NCBI RefSeq assembly: GCF_014303395.1
Contig: NZ_CP060298.1
Coordinates: 1,116,001-1,180,000, forward strand
Source of the DNA: Nakamurella sp. PAMC28650
GTDB lineage: Bacteria > Actinomycetota > Actinomycetes > Mycobacteriales > Nakamurellaceae
Reading direction: 5' to 3'
Length of the DNA: 64,000 bases
Positions 51,409 to 60,193 of this stretch are shown here, piece after piece. The position numbers and the translations under genes are program-made. How positions within the stretch are numbered: position 1 is the first letter of the stretch; the number at the start of each line of letters is the position of its first letter. The notes under the pieces were generated by a model. That model had not been told where the DNA came from, did no database searches, and was given only the letters and a program-made list of their open reading frames with translations.

Positions 51409-53814
51409 ATGGCGACACGTTCACAGCAGTCCCGCAAGAAATTCCGCGCCACTGCCGCCAGGCCGGGAGATGACCTCCCGGCTGACGGTCTTCCCGCCGA
51501 TTTCGGGGAGTCACCCGCGGCGGACGGCTTCAGCCGCAGGCGTTTTCTCGGTTATCTGCTCGCCGCACCGACCCTGGTCGTCGCTGCCGAACTCGGCACA
51601 TCGGGGTTCCGTGGCAACCAGGCGGCGGCCTCCATCCCTTCCGCTCCCGAGCCTTCCGACCTGTTCGATCTGGGTGACCTCCTGAATTTGGCGGCTGCAC
51701 CGACGTCCGGCCTCATCTCCATCCAGGTCAACGCAGATGGCACCGCATCGTTTGCGATGCCCCGTGCCGAGGTCGGGCAAGGCATCACCACTTCGGTCGG
51801 CATGCTGATCGCCGAGGAGATGGACCTGCCCCTCGACAAGGTGGCCGTGACCCTCGCCGACGCCCGCCCGGAGTTGTTGATCAACCAGCTGACCGGCGGC
51901 TCCAACACGATCCGGTCGATCTACACGCCTGTCCGGGTCGCCGCCGCGACCGCCCGCGCGCGGTTGGTGGCCACCGCCGCCGCGAAGTTCGGGGTCGGCG
52001 TCTCGACCCTGACGGTCAAGAACGGCGTCATCACGGCGGCCGATGGACGCACCGCGACCTATGGATCCCTCGCGGTCGCCGCATCCTCCTCCGTGGTGGT
52101 GAGCCTTCCCGTGCAGCTGAAGCCGCAGTCGCAGTTCACCCTGGTCGGCACCTCACAGAATCGGGTCGACGCACTCGAGGCGGTTACCGGCAAGAAGGTC
52201 TTCACCATGGACCTGGTCGTCCCGAACGCCCTGCCCACCATGGTGTGTCGGCCGCCGACCATCAACGGCACGGTGCGTTCGGTGGCCAACATCGCCGCCG
52301 TCAGAGTGATGCCGGGCGTGACCGACGTCGTGATCGTCTCGACGGGTGTTGCCGTCCGGGCGGCCACCTTCGGCCAGTGCATCGATGCCGTCGACGCCCT
52401 CCAGGTCACCTGGGGCCCGGGCACCGAGGACCAGCAGTCCGACGCAACGGTGCTCGCCGAGGTCAGGGCCGCGCAGATCCCCCTCGCCGTCCCGCCGCTC
52501 AACCTGTTGGCCAAGACGGTGGACGGTGATTTCACCTTCTACTTCCGCAGCAACAGCCCGCTCGAGACCAATTGCGCCATCGCCGATGTCCGTTCTGATC
52601 GAGCGGAAATCTGGTCCAGCCTCAAGAGCCCGATCTCGGCGCAGGCCGCGATCTCGCAGAAGCTGGGACTGCCGCAGACCTCGGTGACCTGCCACGTCAT
52701 GCAGGGCGGTGGCTCGTTCGGGCGCCACCTCTTCTGGGACGCGGCGATCGAGGCCGCCGAGATCTCGCAGAAGCTCGGCAAGCCGGTCAAGTTGATGTGG
52801 CACCGGACGGACGATTTTCGTCACGGCCGGACCCACCCGCTGGCTACATCCCGCATCAGGGCCACCTACCTGCTCGGCAACGTGGTGTCCTTTGAACAGC
52901 GTCACACCAGCGTCTCCACCGACTTCACCCACGGGCTCGGCGAGGCGATCACCTCGGTCGCGGCACAGCTGCCGCTGGGCAACCTGACCTTTTCCGAGAC
53001 GGTCTTCGAGCTCACCGCGAACGTGCCCTACAACTTCGGGGTCACCACGCAGTTGCTCAACGAGGTGGATCTGGGCTTTCACACCAGCAGTGCGCGCAAC
53101 ATCTACTCACCTGACGTGTGTACGGCCACCGAGCTCATGGTCGACAAACTGGCCAAGGTCGCCGGTCAGGATCCGTACCAGTTCCGCCGGGCGTTCCTGA
53201 AGGACGCGAGATCCATTGCGGTGCTGGACAAGGTCGCGCAGGTCGGTAACTGGGGTCGCGCCATGCCGGCCGGTACGGCACAGGGGATCGCCTTTCACGC
53301 CGAATACAAGGGCGTCTCGGCGTGCCTGGTCGAGATCGACTGCACGCCGGCAACTGTCAACCGCAAGATCAGGGACGCCTTCACCGGGCCCCGCGTCACC
53401 AAGGTCGTCTTCGCGGTCGACGTCGGATTCGCCCTCAACCCCAAGGGCATCGAAGCCCAGATGCTCGGCGGCATCATGGACGGGATCGCCCAGACGCTCA
53501 CTTCGAGCCTGCACTTCAAGAACGGCATCCCGCTGGAAGGTAGCTGGGACAACTACTACTACACCCGCCAGTGGAACGTGCCGCCGACGATCCAGGTCAT
53601 CGTCATGCCGACGACGACCGGAAACCCGGGCGGTGTCGGCGAATTCGGAGTCGCCGCCTCGATGGCCGCCGTCGCAGCCGCCTATGGCCGCGCCACCGGC
53701 ACCATGCCGAGCAGTTTCCCGATCAACCACAACGCCGCCCTCGGTTTCACCCCGCTACCGCTCGAACCGCCGCTGCCTCTCGAGCCCACCAACGGCCTCA
53801 CGTCCGGAAATTGA
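51409..53814 (+). CDS. Molybdopterin-binding hydroxylase large subunit (isoquinoline 1-oxidoreductase beta, IorB type)
   Basis: An 801-residue large subunit of a molybdenum hydroxylase of the aldehyde/isoquinoline oxidoreductase group. A twin-arginine signal, SRRRFLGYLLAAPTLVVAAE (about residues 44-63), points to Tat export. The molybdopterin domains carry RAEVGQGITTSVGMLIAEE, GGSFGRHLFWDAAIEAAEIS, and NPGGVGEFGVAASMAAVAAA with the catalytic Glu region near the C terminus. It would hydroxylate an N-heterocycle or aldehyde using water. The ATG at 51409 has a cggaggac site in front. The [2Fe-2S] partner follows 9 bases downstream, opposite to the usual small-then-large order. Confidence 0.9.
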   Translation: MATRSQQSRKKFRATAARPGDDLPADGLPADFGESPAADGFSRRRFLGYLLAAPTLVVAAELGTSGFRGNQAAASIPSAPEPSDLFDLGDLLNLAAAPTSGLISIQVNADGTASFAMPRAEVGQGITTSVGMLIAEEMDLPLDKVAVTLADARPELLINQLTGGSNTIRSIYTPVRVAAATARARLVATAAAKFGVGVSTLTVKNGVITAADGRTATYGSLAVAASSSVVVSLPVQLKPQSQFTLVGTSQNRVDALEAVTGKKVFTMDLVVPNALPTMVCRPPTINGTVRSVANIAAVRVMPGVTDVVIVSTGVAVRAATFGQCIDAVDALQVTWGPGTEDQQSDATVLAEVRAAQIPLAVPPLNLLAKTVDGDFTFYFRSNSPLETNCAIADVRSDRAEIWSSLKSPISAQAAISQKLGLPQTSVTCHVMQGGGSFGRHLFWDAAIEAAEISQKLGKPVKLMWHRTDDFRHGRTHPLATSRIRATYLLGNVVSFEQRHTSVSTDFTHGLGEAITSVAAQLPLGNLTFSETVFELTANVPYNFGVTTQLLNEVDLGFHTSSARNIYSPDVCTATELMVDKLAKVAGQDPYQFRRAFLKDARSIAVLDKVAQVGNWGRAMPAGTAQGIAFHAEYKGVSACLVEIDCTPATVNRKIRDAFTGPRVTKVVFAVDVGFALNPKGIEAQMLGGIMDGIAQTLTSSLHFKNGIPLEGSWDNYYYTRQWNVPPTIQVIVMPTTTGNPGGVGEFGVAASMAAVAAAYGRATGTMPSSFPINHNAALGFTPLPLEPPLPLEPTNGLTSGN

Positions 53815-53823
53815 GGAAACCCC

Positions 53824-54294
53824 ATGTCCATGCACACCTTCAACGTCAACGGCAAGAAGGTCACCGTCGAGACCGATGACGACGTCCGTCTCCTGTGGGT
53901 TCTCCGCGACCTGCTGGGCATCCACGGTCCGAAATACGGCTGTGGTCTGGATGTCTGCAAGGCCTGCACGAGCCACATCAACGGCAAGTCGTTCAACCCG
54001 TGCTCGGTGCGTGTGGCCGACATCAAGCCGACGGACGAGATCACCACGATCGAAGGCCTGCCCGCCACCGTGGGCGCCGACCTGCATCCGATGCAGCAGG
54101 CCTGGCTGGACATCGACGTCGCTCAGTGCGGCTACTGCCAGCCCGGCCAGATCATGGCGGCGGTGGCGCTGGTGAAGTCCAAGAACGGAGCGCCGATCAC
54201 CGAAGCGGACCTCGACGGGATCCGCAACATCTGTCGCTGCGGGACCTACCCGAGGATCCGTGAGGCGATTCGGCAGGGCGCCGCCAAGATGTAG
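53824..54294 (+). CDS. [2Fe-2S] small subunit of molybdenum hydroxylase (IorA type)
   Basis: A 156-residue electron-transfer subunit with two iron-sulfur clusters. The plant-type cluster is bound by YGCGLDVCKACTSH plus the later FNPCSVRV, and the second by QCGYCQPGQIM and ICRCGTY. It has no signal peptide of its own and would be exported as a complex with the Tat-bearing large subunit. The ATG at 53824 follows gaggaaac. No medium FAD subunit or cytochrome partner is encoded beside it, and no maturation factor (XdhC type) follows. A terminator-like hairpin lies 35 bases past the stop. Confidence 0.93.
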   Translation: MSMHTFNVNGKKVTVETDDDVRLLWVLRDLLGIHGPKYGCGLDVCKACTSHINGKSFNPCSVRVADIKPTDEITTIEGLPATVGADLHPMQQAWLDIDVAQCGYCQPGQIMAAVALVKSKNGAPITEADLDGIRNICRCGTYPRIREAIRQGAAKM

Positions 54295-54328
54295 CAACCG
54301 CCGGGCCACCGGCCCGTCCGCTCGACAG

Positions 54329-54369
54329 AACCGCCCGCGCGAAAGGTGACCTCCGGAGCCTGGGCGGTT
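54329..54369 (+). terminator. Terminator-like hairpin after IorBA
   Basis: aaccgccc (54329-54336) pairs with gggcggtt (54362-54369), followed by a short T run (ttctgct). It is placed just after the stop of the small subunit gene. Confidence 0.6.
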
Positions 54370-54538
54370 TCTGCTGGTCTGCCAACCACCGCCGACACAG
54401 GCCACAGTTCACGACGACGACGACAAGACCATGCGACGGGCTCCGTTCTTTGCATAGTTTGAGGGTCCCCGAGTAGCTCGGCTGCGGCCATGATCAGGAT
54501 GTCGGACAAGCCGGCGGGATGCGTCGAATCGAGGGTGA

Positions 54539-55174
54539 ATGTCTTCTCCACTAATGGTCGAGGACGCAGAAGTCGCCCTGATGGCAACGCCCTCGCCGAC
54601 GGAACGTCGCGCCACCCTCGATGGGCTGCTGACCCGGGTGGCCGCGGGCGACCGACGTGCCTTCGATGCTCTTTACCCCCTGGTCGAGGCACGGGTGTTC
54701 GGCTTGTGCCTGACTCTGCTTCGCGAGCGCCAGCAGGCCGAGGAGGTGACGCAGGAGACGTTCCTGCACATCTGGCAGCGGGCTGCCTCCTTCGATGCCG
54801 CACGCGGCCCGGCCATCTCCTGGATCCTCCGTCTGGCCCGCAGCAAGGCGATCGATCGCATCCGCCAGAGCCAGGCCAGCCGCGTGCGCGATACCCAGTA
54901 CGCCGAGTGGAATCAACTCCCCGATACCGACGTCGTCGTCGAGGAGGTGCTCGAGGGGGTCCAGAACGTCGCCGTCCACCGAGCGCTGACAATGCTGTCG
55001 GACAAACAACGTCAGGCCGTCCTGCTGACCTACTTCGGTGCGATGACGTCGTCCCAGATCTCCCGGCGCCTTGGCATTCCCGCCTCCACCGTCAAGACGC
55101 GGATCCGCGATGGTCTGGCCAAGCTCGGCACCCATCTCGCAGCCATGGACCTGGTCGCGTTGCCGGTCGCCTGA
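54539..55174 (+). CDS. ECF-type RNA polymerase sigma factor (first)
   Basis: A 211-residue sigma-70 family factor with region 2 (YPLVEARVFGLCLTLL, then EVTQETFLHIWQRAASFD and SWILRLARSKAIDRIR) and region 4 (LSDKQRQAVLLTYFGAMTSS and RRLGIPASTVKTRIRDGLAKL). It redirects RNA polymerase to a specific promoter class. The ATG at 54539 gives MSSPLMVEDAEV; an in-frame ATG at 54554 is an alternative. No anti-sigma gene follows. The next forward gene is the VVAPVV-repeat secreted protein, and a similar sigma factor lies on its other side, suggesting a functional link. Confidence 0.92.
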   Translation: MSSPLMVEDAEVALMATPSPTERRATLDGLLTRVAAGDRRAFDALYPLVEARVFGLCLTLLRERQQAEEVTQETFLHIWQRAASFDAARGPAISWILRLARSKAIDRIRQSQASRVRDTQYAEWNQLPDTDVVVEEVLEGVQNVAVHRALTMLSDKQRQAVLLTYFGAMTSSQISRRLGIPASTVKTRIRDGLAKLGTHLAAMDLVALPVA

Positions 55175-55506
55175 CAGCGTCACAAGGTCTACCCGGAGTC
55201 TCCCGTCCGACCTTCTGTCGTATTTTCGCCCGTTTGACTCACCCATTTGCCGAAATCTCTCGGCGCTTGGATGGGTGAAGAGTGACAGGTCTCGGACGTT
55301 CACCCTTCCTTACACCACTGTGAAGAGTCGCTGGTCCATTCGTTCGGGGGGTTTTCACCTCGGGTGAGCATTGCTCTGACCTCCAGTCCTTCCTGGCCCT
55401 AGCGTTGAGTCGGGTGAAGTCTGCCCCAGGTGCGCTGAATCGCGGTCGCCCGGGAGTTGATGATCAAACCGAACGCTTCGCGACCGGACGGAGGGGGTGC
55501 ACCGAT
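55175..55506. promoter_or_regulatory. Intergenic region with clustered TCACC/GGGTGA elements
   Basis: About 330 bases hold five occurrences of the hexamer pair: tcaccca (55239), gggtgaa (55273), ttcaccc (55299), the palindrome tcacctcgggtga (55355-55367) and gggtgaa (55412). The first pair also forms a hairpin (tcacccat 55239-55246 with atgggtga 55271-55278). The cluster lies between the sigma factor stop and the start of the repeat-rich secreted protein and may bind a regulator cooperatively. Confidence 0.45.
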
Positions 55507-56943
55507 ATGACGCAGTTCGATCCGAACGAGCGCGAGGTGCGATCATCTCTCCGACGGACGGCCTCCAGGGCGTGCGTCGTGATCGGCCTGGCCGCGGGCG
55601 CGTGGCTCGCCGGTTCCCTCACCGCCTCTGCCTCGGCCCAGACGCCCATCCTTTCCCCGCCGACGCCGGTCGTCGCCGGTCTCCTGGGGTCGGTCCACCA
55701 ACTGGCCGCGCCGGGCGTGGTTCAGGTGTCGGTCGTGAAGACGGTCGTCGCACCGGTGGTGACGCCGGCAGTTGTGACAGTCGTGGCGCCGGTTGTGAAG
55801 ACGGTGGTCGCGCCGGTCATGAGTGTGGTCGCGCCGGTCGTGAGTGTGGCGGCGCCGGTCGTGACAGCGGTGATGCCAGTGGTGAGTTCGGTGGCGACGC
55901 CGGTCGTGAAGACGGTGGTCGCACCAGTGGTGGCACCGGTCGTGAGTGTGGTGGCGCCGGTCGTGACGGCGGTGACGCCGGTGGTGGGTGCGGTGGCGAC
56001 GCCGGTCGTGAAGACGCTGGTCGCACCAGTGGTGGCACCGGTCGCGCCGGTCGTGGCAGCGGTCGGCCCTATCGTCGGGGCACTGACGAAGCCGCTGATC
56101 GCGCCAGTCGTGGTCGTCGCCGGCGTGCTCCCTCCGGTCGCCCCGGTGTTGGCTCCGGTCGTCGGAATCGTCCGCCCGGTGTTGGCTCCGGTCGTCACGG
56201 TCCTTGGGCCGGTGACCGACCCAATCGTGAAGGTCACCCCGGGAACACCGGGCCGGCCGACGGTTCCTGGCGGCCCTGGTGCTCCCGGCTCGCCCGGCCT
56301 GCCGGTCGGGTCCGGCGTGCCGATCGGGTCCGGCGTGCCGGTCGGGTCAGCCAGCGGTTCCGCGGGTCGACCAGCACCCTCGGCAGTCTCCGGCGGGACG
56401 CCCCCGGAGGCGACAGCCGCGGCGGCGACGCCGGCACTGCCCCGGCCCCATGCATCCGATACAACTTCGAAGCCGTCGACCCCTTTGATCGATCACCCCC
56501 GGGCCACCCCGCTCGGGGCCGGCCCCACCTCGACGGGCCCCGCCTCGACCGGTTCGATCACCGACCCCGGCCACTGGCTGGATGCCCGCTCCCGTCCCGG
56601 GACGTCCTCCCGGCGACCGGCCTCGCTCGTCCGGCCCGGAGCCGCGGCCCCGGGGACCACGCCCGCAGCTGATCACGGGCCCTCCCCGGCACCGATCCAC
56701 ACCCCGCCGACGCCGACGATCCCGCCGACACCGACGATGCCCGCAATCCCGACGACGCCGGCCGCGCCGGCCGCCGGCTCTGGCGCACCGGGCTCCGGCA
56801 ACGCCGGTCGCGGTTCGTCGCCCGCTGCAGTTCTGTCGCCGACTGCCGACCAGGCCCGGCTCACCCTGCTGGCTGCCCTTTCGTCATCGGACGGCGCGCG
56901 GTTGTCCGCTCCGGCCGATCGGCCGACCTTCTCACCTGACTAG
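55507..56943 (+). CDS. Secreted repeat-rich protein (VVAPVV repeats)
   Basis: A 478-residue protein. A signal-type start (residues about 20-45, ACVVIGLAAGAWLAGSLTAS, then ASAQ) suggests secretion. Residues about 60-245 are a degenerate repeat built from (A/T)PVV with short spacers, for example VVAPVVKTVVAPVM, with the 2-fold near-duplicate ATPVVKT(V/L)VAPVVAPV. The remainder is a Gly/Pro-rich then Pro/Thr/Ser-rich low-complexity tail. No LPXTG or transmembrane anchor is seen. It resembles cell-wall or extracellular structural proteins in style, but I recognise no family. The ATG at 55507 follows a ggagggggt sequence. Two ECF sigma genes flank it. Expression is probably conditional. Confidence 0.75.
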   Translation: MTQFDPNEREVRSSLRRTASRACVVIGLAAGAWLAGSLTASASAQTPILSPPTPVVAGLLGSVHQLAAPGVVQVSVVKTVVAPVVTPAVVTVVAPVVKTVVAPVMSVVAPVVSVAAPVVTAVMPVVSSVATPVVKTVVAPVVAPVVSVVAPVVTAVTPVVGAVATPVVKTLVAPVVAPVAPVVAAVGPIVGALTKPLIAPVVVVAGVLPPVAPVLAPVVGIVRPVLAPVVTVLGPVTDPIVKVTPGTPGRPTVPGGPGAPGSPGLPVGSGVPIGSGVPVGSASGSAGRPAPSAVSGGTPPEATAAAATPALPRPHASDTTSKPSTPLIDHPRATPLGAGPTSTGPASTGSITDPGHWLDARSRPGTSSRRPASLVRPGAAAPGTTPAADHGPSPAPIHTPPTPTIPPTPTMPAIPTTPAAPAAGSGAPGSGNAGRGSSPAAVLSPTADQARLTLLAALSSSDGARLSAPADRPTFSPD

Positions 56944-57324
56944 CGGTCCCGCAGTCACCGGTGATCCCCGCCCGCGGGTAGGCGGATTCTGCCGGTGCGC
57001 TGTCGCGGCCTCCCCTCTCCGGATGCCGCGCGGACCCCGATCCGTCAGGGAGAAATGACCTCGAAGCCCTCGCTCCATCGATGGCCGCCCACGGCCGTTC
57101 CCGGCAACGGGCTGTTCAGCGTCACCTCTCGGGTCCAGTAGTCCCTCGCGTTCGGGCTGCCTGGGCGGCCGGATCGGCGTCGGTCCCGTTCGCTCGGGAC
57201 CGCTGCCCCGTGGGGCCCCGGCCGATTCCCGGCTCGCGCCCCGTTGCTGAAACTCTTCGTCCTCTCCCGTCAGGCCGCGCCCGTGAGCGCAGGCCGGGGA
57301 ATCAGCCACCCCGAGAGGTGCACC
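56944..57324. other. Intergenic region, no gene seen
   Basis: About 380 bases between the repeat protein and the second sigma factor. Open frames present are short or have atypical composition, and no clear promoter or terminator hairpin stands out. A gagagg sequence (57312-57317) serves the sigma gene start. Confidence 0.45.
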
Positions 57325-58035
57325 GTGGCAATTGCGTCAATTTCAATGGCATCGCCCGTGATCAGCCAGCGGACAGGGCAAGATCCCAGCCCTGCCGGAT
57401 CCAGCCGCACCGGATCCAGCCCCACCTCGGGCCGCAGCAGCGGCCAGGCCCGGAGCACGGAAGCCGGCACGGCCGATGCAGACCGCGCGGTCCTGGTCGC
57501 GGTCGCCGGCGGCGATCGAACCGCTTTCGCCGCGCTCTACCGCCAGTTCTCCGGCAGCGTGTACCGGATGGTCCACTCGGTCATCCGGGATCCCGCCCAG
57601 GCGGAGGAGATCAGCCAGGAGGTGTTCCTGGCGATCTGGCGCGAGGCTCACCGTTTCGACCCCGACCGGGGCACCGTCGCCGGCTACGTCTCGATGCTCG
57701 CGCACGCCAAGGCCGTCGATCGGGTGCGTTCGGCACAGGCCGCCCGCCGGCGCGACGAGAAGTACATCGTCAAGAACGTCGACCGCAACGAGCACCACGA
57801 TCCGGTGCTGGAACGAATGCTGCTCCGTGACGAGAGCGTGCAGATCCGGGTCGCCCTGGGCGTGTTGACCGCGTATCAGCGGGAGGCGATCGAGCTGTAC
57901 TACTTCGATCGGCGCACCTATCTGCAGGTCGCCGAACTGCTGGGTGTCTCCACCGCCGCCGTCAAGGCGAGGGTGCGCGGCGCGGTCGTCCAACTGCGGA
58001 ACCGGATGGTCGCGATGGAACAGGAATGCGCCTGA
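57325..58035 (+). CDS. ECF-type RNA polymerase sigma factor (second)
   Basis: A 236-residue sigma factor similar in type to the one at 54539. A disordered Ser/Gly-rich N-terminal stretch of about 50 residues is followed by region 2 (LYRQFSGSVYRMVHSVIRD, then EEISQEVFLAIWREAHRFD and GYVSMLAHAKAVDRVRSAQ) and region 4 (VLTAYQREAIELYYFDRRTY and LLGVSTAAVKARVRGAVVQL). This pattern, with region 2 containing HAKAVDRVR, is near the SigK/SigE-like ECF groups that pair with a membrane anti-sigma, but none is present here. The GTG at 57325 was chosen for its gagagg site. Confidence 0.9.
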   Translation: MAIASISMASPVISQRTGQDPSPAGSSRTGSSPTSGRSSGQARSTEAGTADADRAVLVAVAGGDRTAFAALYRQFSGSVYRMVHSVIRDPAQAEEISQEVFLAIWREAHRFDPDRGTVAGYVSMLAHAKAVDRVRSAQAARRRDEKYIVKNVDRNEHHDPVLERMLLRDESVQIRVALGVLTAYQREAIELYYFDRRTYLQVAELLGVSTAAVKARVRGAVVQLRNRMVAMEQECA

Positions 58036-58080
58036 CGGGGCACCGATATCTGGTGGCCGCGGGTGCTCGGCCGGGTCAGA

Positions 58081-58788
58081 ATGTGCGTCATGAATGCGAG
58101 CGTTGTCCCGCGCCGGTCCCTGATCTTCGATGCCGACGACACGCTCTGGCAGAACAACGTGCTGTTCGAGCGGGTGGTCGAGGACTACCTGGACTGGCTG
58201 GCCCATCCGACGCTGGACCGGGACGCGATCCGCCTGGTCCTGACGGATGTGGAAGCGGCGAACGCGAAGACCAACGGCTATGGCGCACGAGCCTTCCTGG
58301 GTAACCTGGCGCAGACCTTCGAGCTGTTGCACGCCCGGCCGGTGACGCAGCGGCAGCGCGAGGAGATCGAGATGTTGGCGGTGGCGTTGCTCCGGCACGA
58401 CATCGAACTGATGCCGGGAGTGGCGGAGGTCCTTGCCGCTCTCGGCACCCGTCACGACCTCTACCTGCTGACCAAGGGGGCGCTCGACGAGCAGCAGCGC
58501 AAGGTGGCGGCGTCCGGGCTGGCACACCACTTCAGGTCGGTGCACATCGTTCCCGAGAAGGACGCTGCCGTTTATCTGGCGGTCACCGCCGAGCACGGGC
58601 TGGATGCCGCCGACACGTGGATGATCGGCAACTCCCCGAAATCGGACATCCTGCCTGCGCGGGCTGCCGGCCTGAACGCCGTGTTCATCCCGCACGCCAG
58701 CACCTGGGTACTCGAGCACGCCGAGATTCCTGACGACGACCGGGTCCTACGGCTACCGTCGTTCACCGCGCTGCTCGAGCACTTCTGA
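58081..58788 (+). CDS. HAD-superfamily hydrolase
   Basis: A 235-residue haloacid dehalogenase-fold phosphatase. Motif I is FDADDTLW (nucleophile Asp and acid/base Asp), motif II LLTKG, motif III the Lys in VPEKDAAVYLAV and motif IV GNSPKSDILPARAAGL. An alpha-helical C1 cap lies between motifs I and II. It probably dephosphorylates a small metabolite; the substrate is unknown. Two in-frame ATG codons (58081 and 58090) are possible starts and neither has a strong ribosome-binding site. Confidence 0.88.
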   Translation: MCVMNASVVPRRSLIFDADDTLWQNNVLFERVVEDYLDWLAHPTLDRDAIRLVLTDVEAANAKTNGYGARAFLGNLAQTFELLHARPVTQRQREEIEMLAVALLRHDIELMPGVAEVLAALGTRHDLYLLTKGALDEQQRKVAASGLAHHFRSVHIVPEKDAAVYLAVTAEHGLDAADTWMIGNSPKSDILPARAAGLNAVFIPHASTWVLEHAEIPDDDRVLRLPSFTALLEHF

Positions 58789-58821
58789 ATGCCGTCAGGG
58801 AACGTTTCCGGCCACCTCCGG

Positions 58822-58872
58822 GGGATGCTGTGACGATGGGGATGCTGTGACGGTGGGGACGCTGTGACGGTG
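58822..58872. repeat. Three 17-bp tandem repeats at the MATE gene start
   Basis: Units at 58822-58838, 58839-58855 and 58856-58872 follow gggatgctgtgacgrtg with one base change in the third. The GTG start codon of the MATE transporter lies inside the third unit, so each unit supplies a possible GTG; the 17-base length means gain or loss shifts the leader rather than extends the protein. Confidence 0.85.
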
Positions 58873-60174
58873 GCCGAGGTGTCGACCGGCCGGATCGTGT
58901 CCCTGGCCGCCTCGGCCTTCGTGGTGCTCGCCGCCGAACCGTTGTTCCTGCTGGTGGACACCGCCGTGGTCGGGCATCTCGGGCAGATCCCGTTGGCCGG
59001 ACTGGGTGCGGCCAGCACGCTGATGACGCTGCTGGCCCTGGTCGGGACCTCGTTGGAGTACGGGACGACCGGGCGAGCCGCACGGTTCTTCGGCGCCGGG
59101 CGACGGGATGCGGCCGTCAACGAGGGCGTGCAGGCCTCCTGGCTGGCCCTGCTCATCGGCGTGGCGGTGGTGCTGATCGGCCAACTGGTCGTCGATCCGC
59201 TCACCGAGTTGATCGTCGGGGGCCCCGGCGCGGTGTCGGATGCCGCCGAAGCCTGGCTGCGCATCGCGATCCTCGGGTTGCCCGGTGTCCTGCTGGTGCT
59301 GGCGGGCAACGGATGGATGCGGGGCGTGCAGGACACCAGGACGCCGGTGCGCATCGTGGTGCTCGCGAACATGTTGTCCGCCATCGCTTCTCCGCTACTG
59401 GTGTATTCCGTCGGCCTCGGTCTCCAGGGTTCGGCGATCGCGAACGTCGGCGCGCAGTGGGTCGGCGGGACGTTGTGCGTACGGGCGCTGCGACGCGAGC
59501 ACGTACCGGTTCGCCCGCAGTGGAAGGTGATGGGGCGGCAGTTGGTCGTCAGTCGTGATCTGGTCCTGCGGGCCAGTGCCTTCCAGGCCTCGTACATGAC
59601 GGCCGCCGGCGTCGCGGGCCGGATGGGGGCGGCGCAGTTGGCCGCGCACCAGATCGGCATGCAGCTCTGGAATCTCACCGCGCTGCTGCTGGACTCGTTC
59701 GCGATCGCCGCCCAGTCGCTGGTCGGTGCCTCGCTCGGCAGCGGCGATGCGGCCGCCGCGAAGAGCACGGCCTGGCGGGTGAGCCGGTACGGGCTCGTGG
59801 CCGGATTGATCTTCGGGGCCATCGCGGCAGCGGGCTGGTACGTCATTCCGCTGGCTTTCAGCTCCGACCCCGGAGTGCAGCACCAGGCGCATCTCCTGTG
59901 GCCGTGGCTGGTCGGCATGATGCCGGTCGGCGGGATCCTGTTCGCCCTCGACGGCGTGCTGATCGGAGCCGGCGATAACGCGTTCCTGCGTACCGTCACC
60001 CTGCTGTCGGCGTTGCTCGGCTACATCCCCCTGGCGCTGTGCGCGCTCGCTTTCGGGTGGGGACTGGGCGGTGTGTGGGCCGGCCTGGCCACCTTCATCG
60101 TCCTGCGGTTCGTCGGCATGGCCTGGCGGACCGGGAGCGGGAGGTGGCTGGTGGTCGGGGAGTCGCGCGTCTGA
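58864..60174 (+). CDS. MATE-family efflux transporter (DinF type)
   Basis: A 436-residue multidrug/toxin exporter with twelve hydrophobic segments. MATE marks are EPLFLLVDTAVVGHLGQIPLAG near the start, NGWMRGVQDTRTPV near residue 155 and GRMGAAQLAAHQIGMQLWNL in the second half, with the two six-helix halves related. It exchanges cationic compounds for H+ or Na+ at the cytoplasmic membrane. The GTG at 58864 lies within a 17-bp tandem repeat; another GTG at 58870 is in frame. It ends 20 bases before another tandem repeat and converges on a small membrane protein gene. Confidence 0.9.
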   Translation: MTVAEVSTGRIVSLAASAFVVLAAEPLFLLVDTAVVGHLGQIPLAGLGAASTLMTLLALVGTSLEYGTTGRAARFFGAGRRDAAVNEGVQASWLALLIGVAVVLIGQLVVDPLTELIVGGPGAVSDAAEAWLRIAILGLPGVLLVLAGNGWMRGVQDTRTPVRIVVLANMLSAIASPLLVYSVGLGLQGSAIANVGAQWVGGTLCVRALRREHVPVRPQWKVMGRQLVVSRDLVLRASAFQASYMTAAGVAGRMGAAQLAAHQIGMQLWNLTALLLDSFAIAAQSLVGASLGSGDAAAAKSTAWRVSRYGLVAGLIFGAIAAAGWYVIPLAFSSDPGVQHQAHLLWPWLVGMMPVGGILFALDGVLIGAGDNAFLRTVTLLSALLGYIPLALCALAFGWGLGGVWAGLATFIVLRFVGMAWRTGSGRWLVVGESRV

Positions 60175-60193
60175 AACCGTGTCACGTCTGCGC

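Noticed and set aside
5001..54460. Shared string tttgcatagtt at about 5001 and 54450, possible common promoter
   Set aside because: Matches of this length are expected by chance many times in 64 kb; flanks do not agree well enough.
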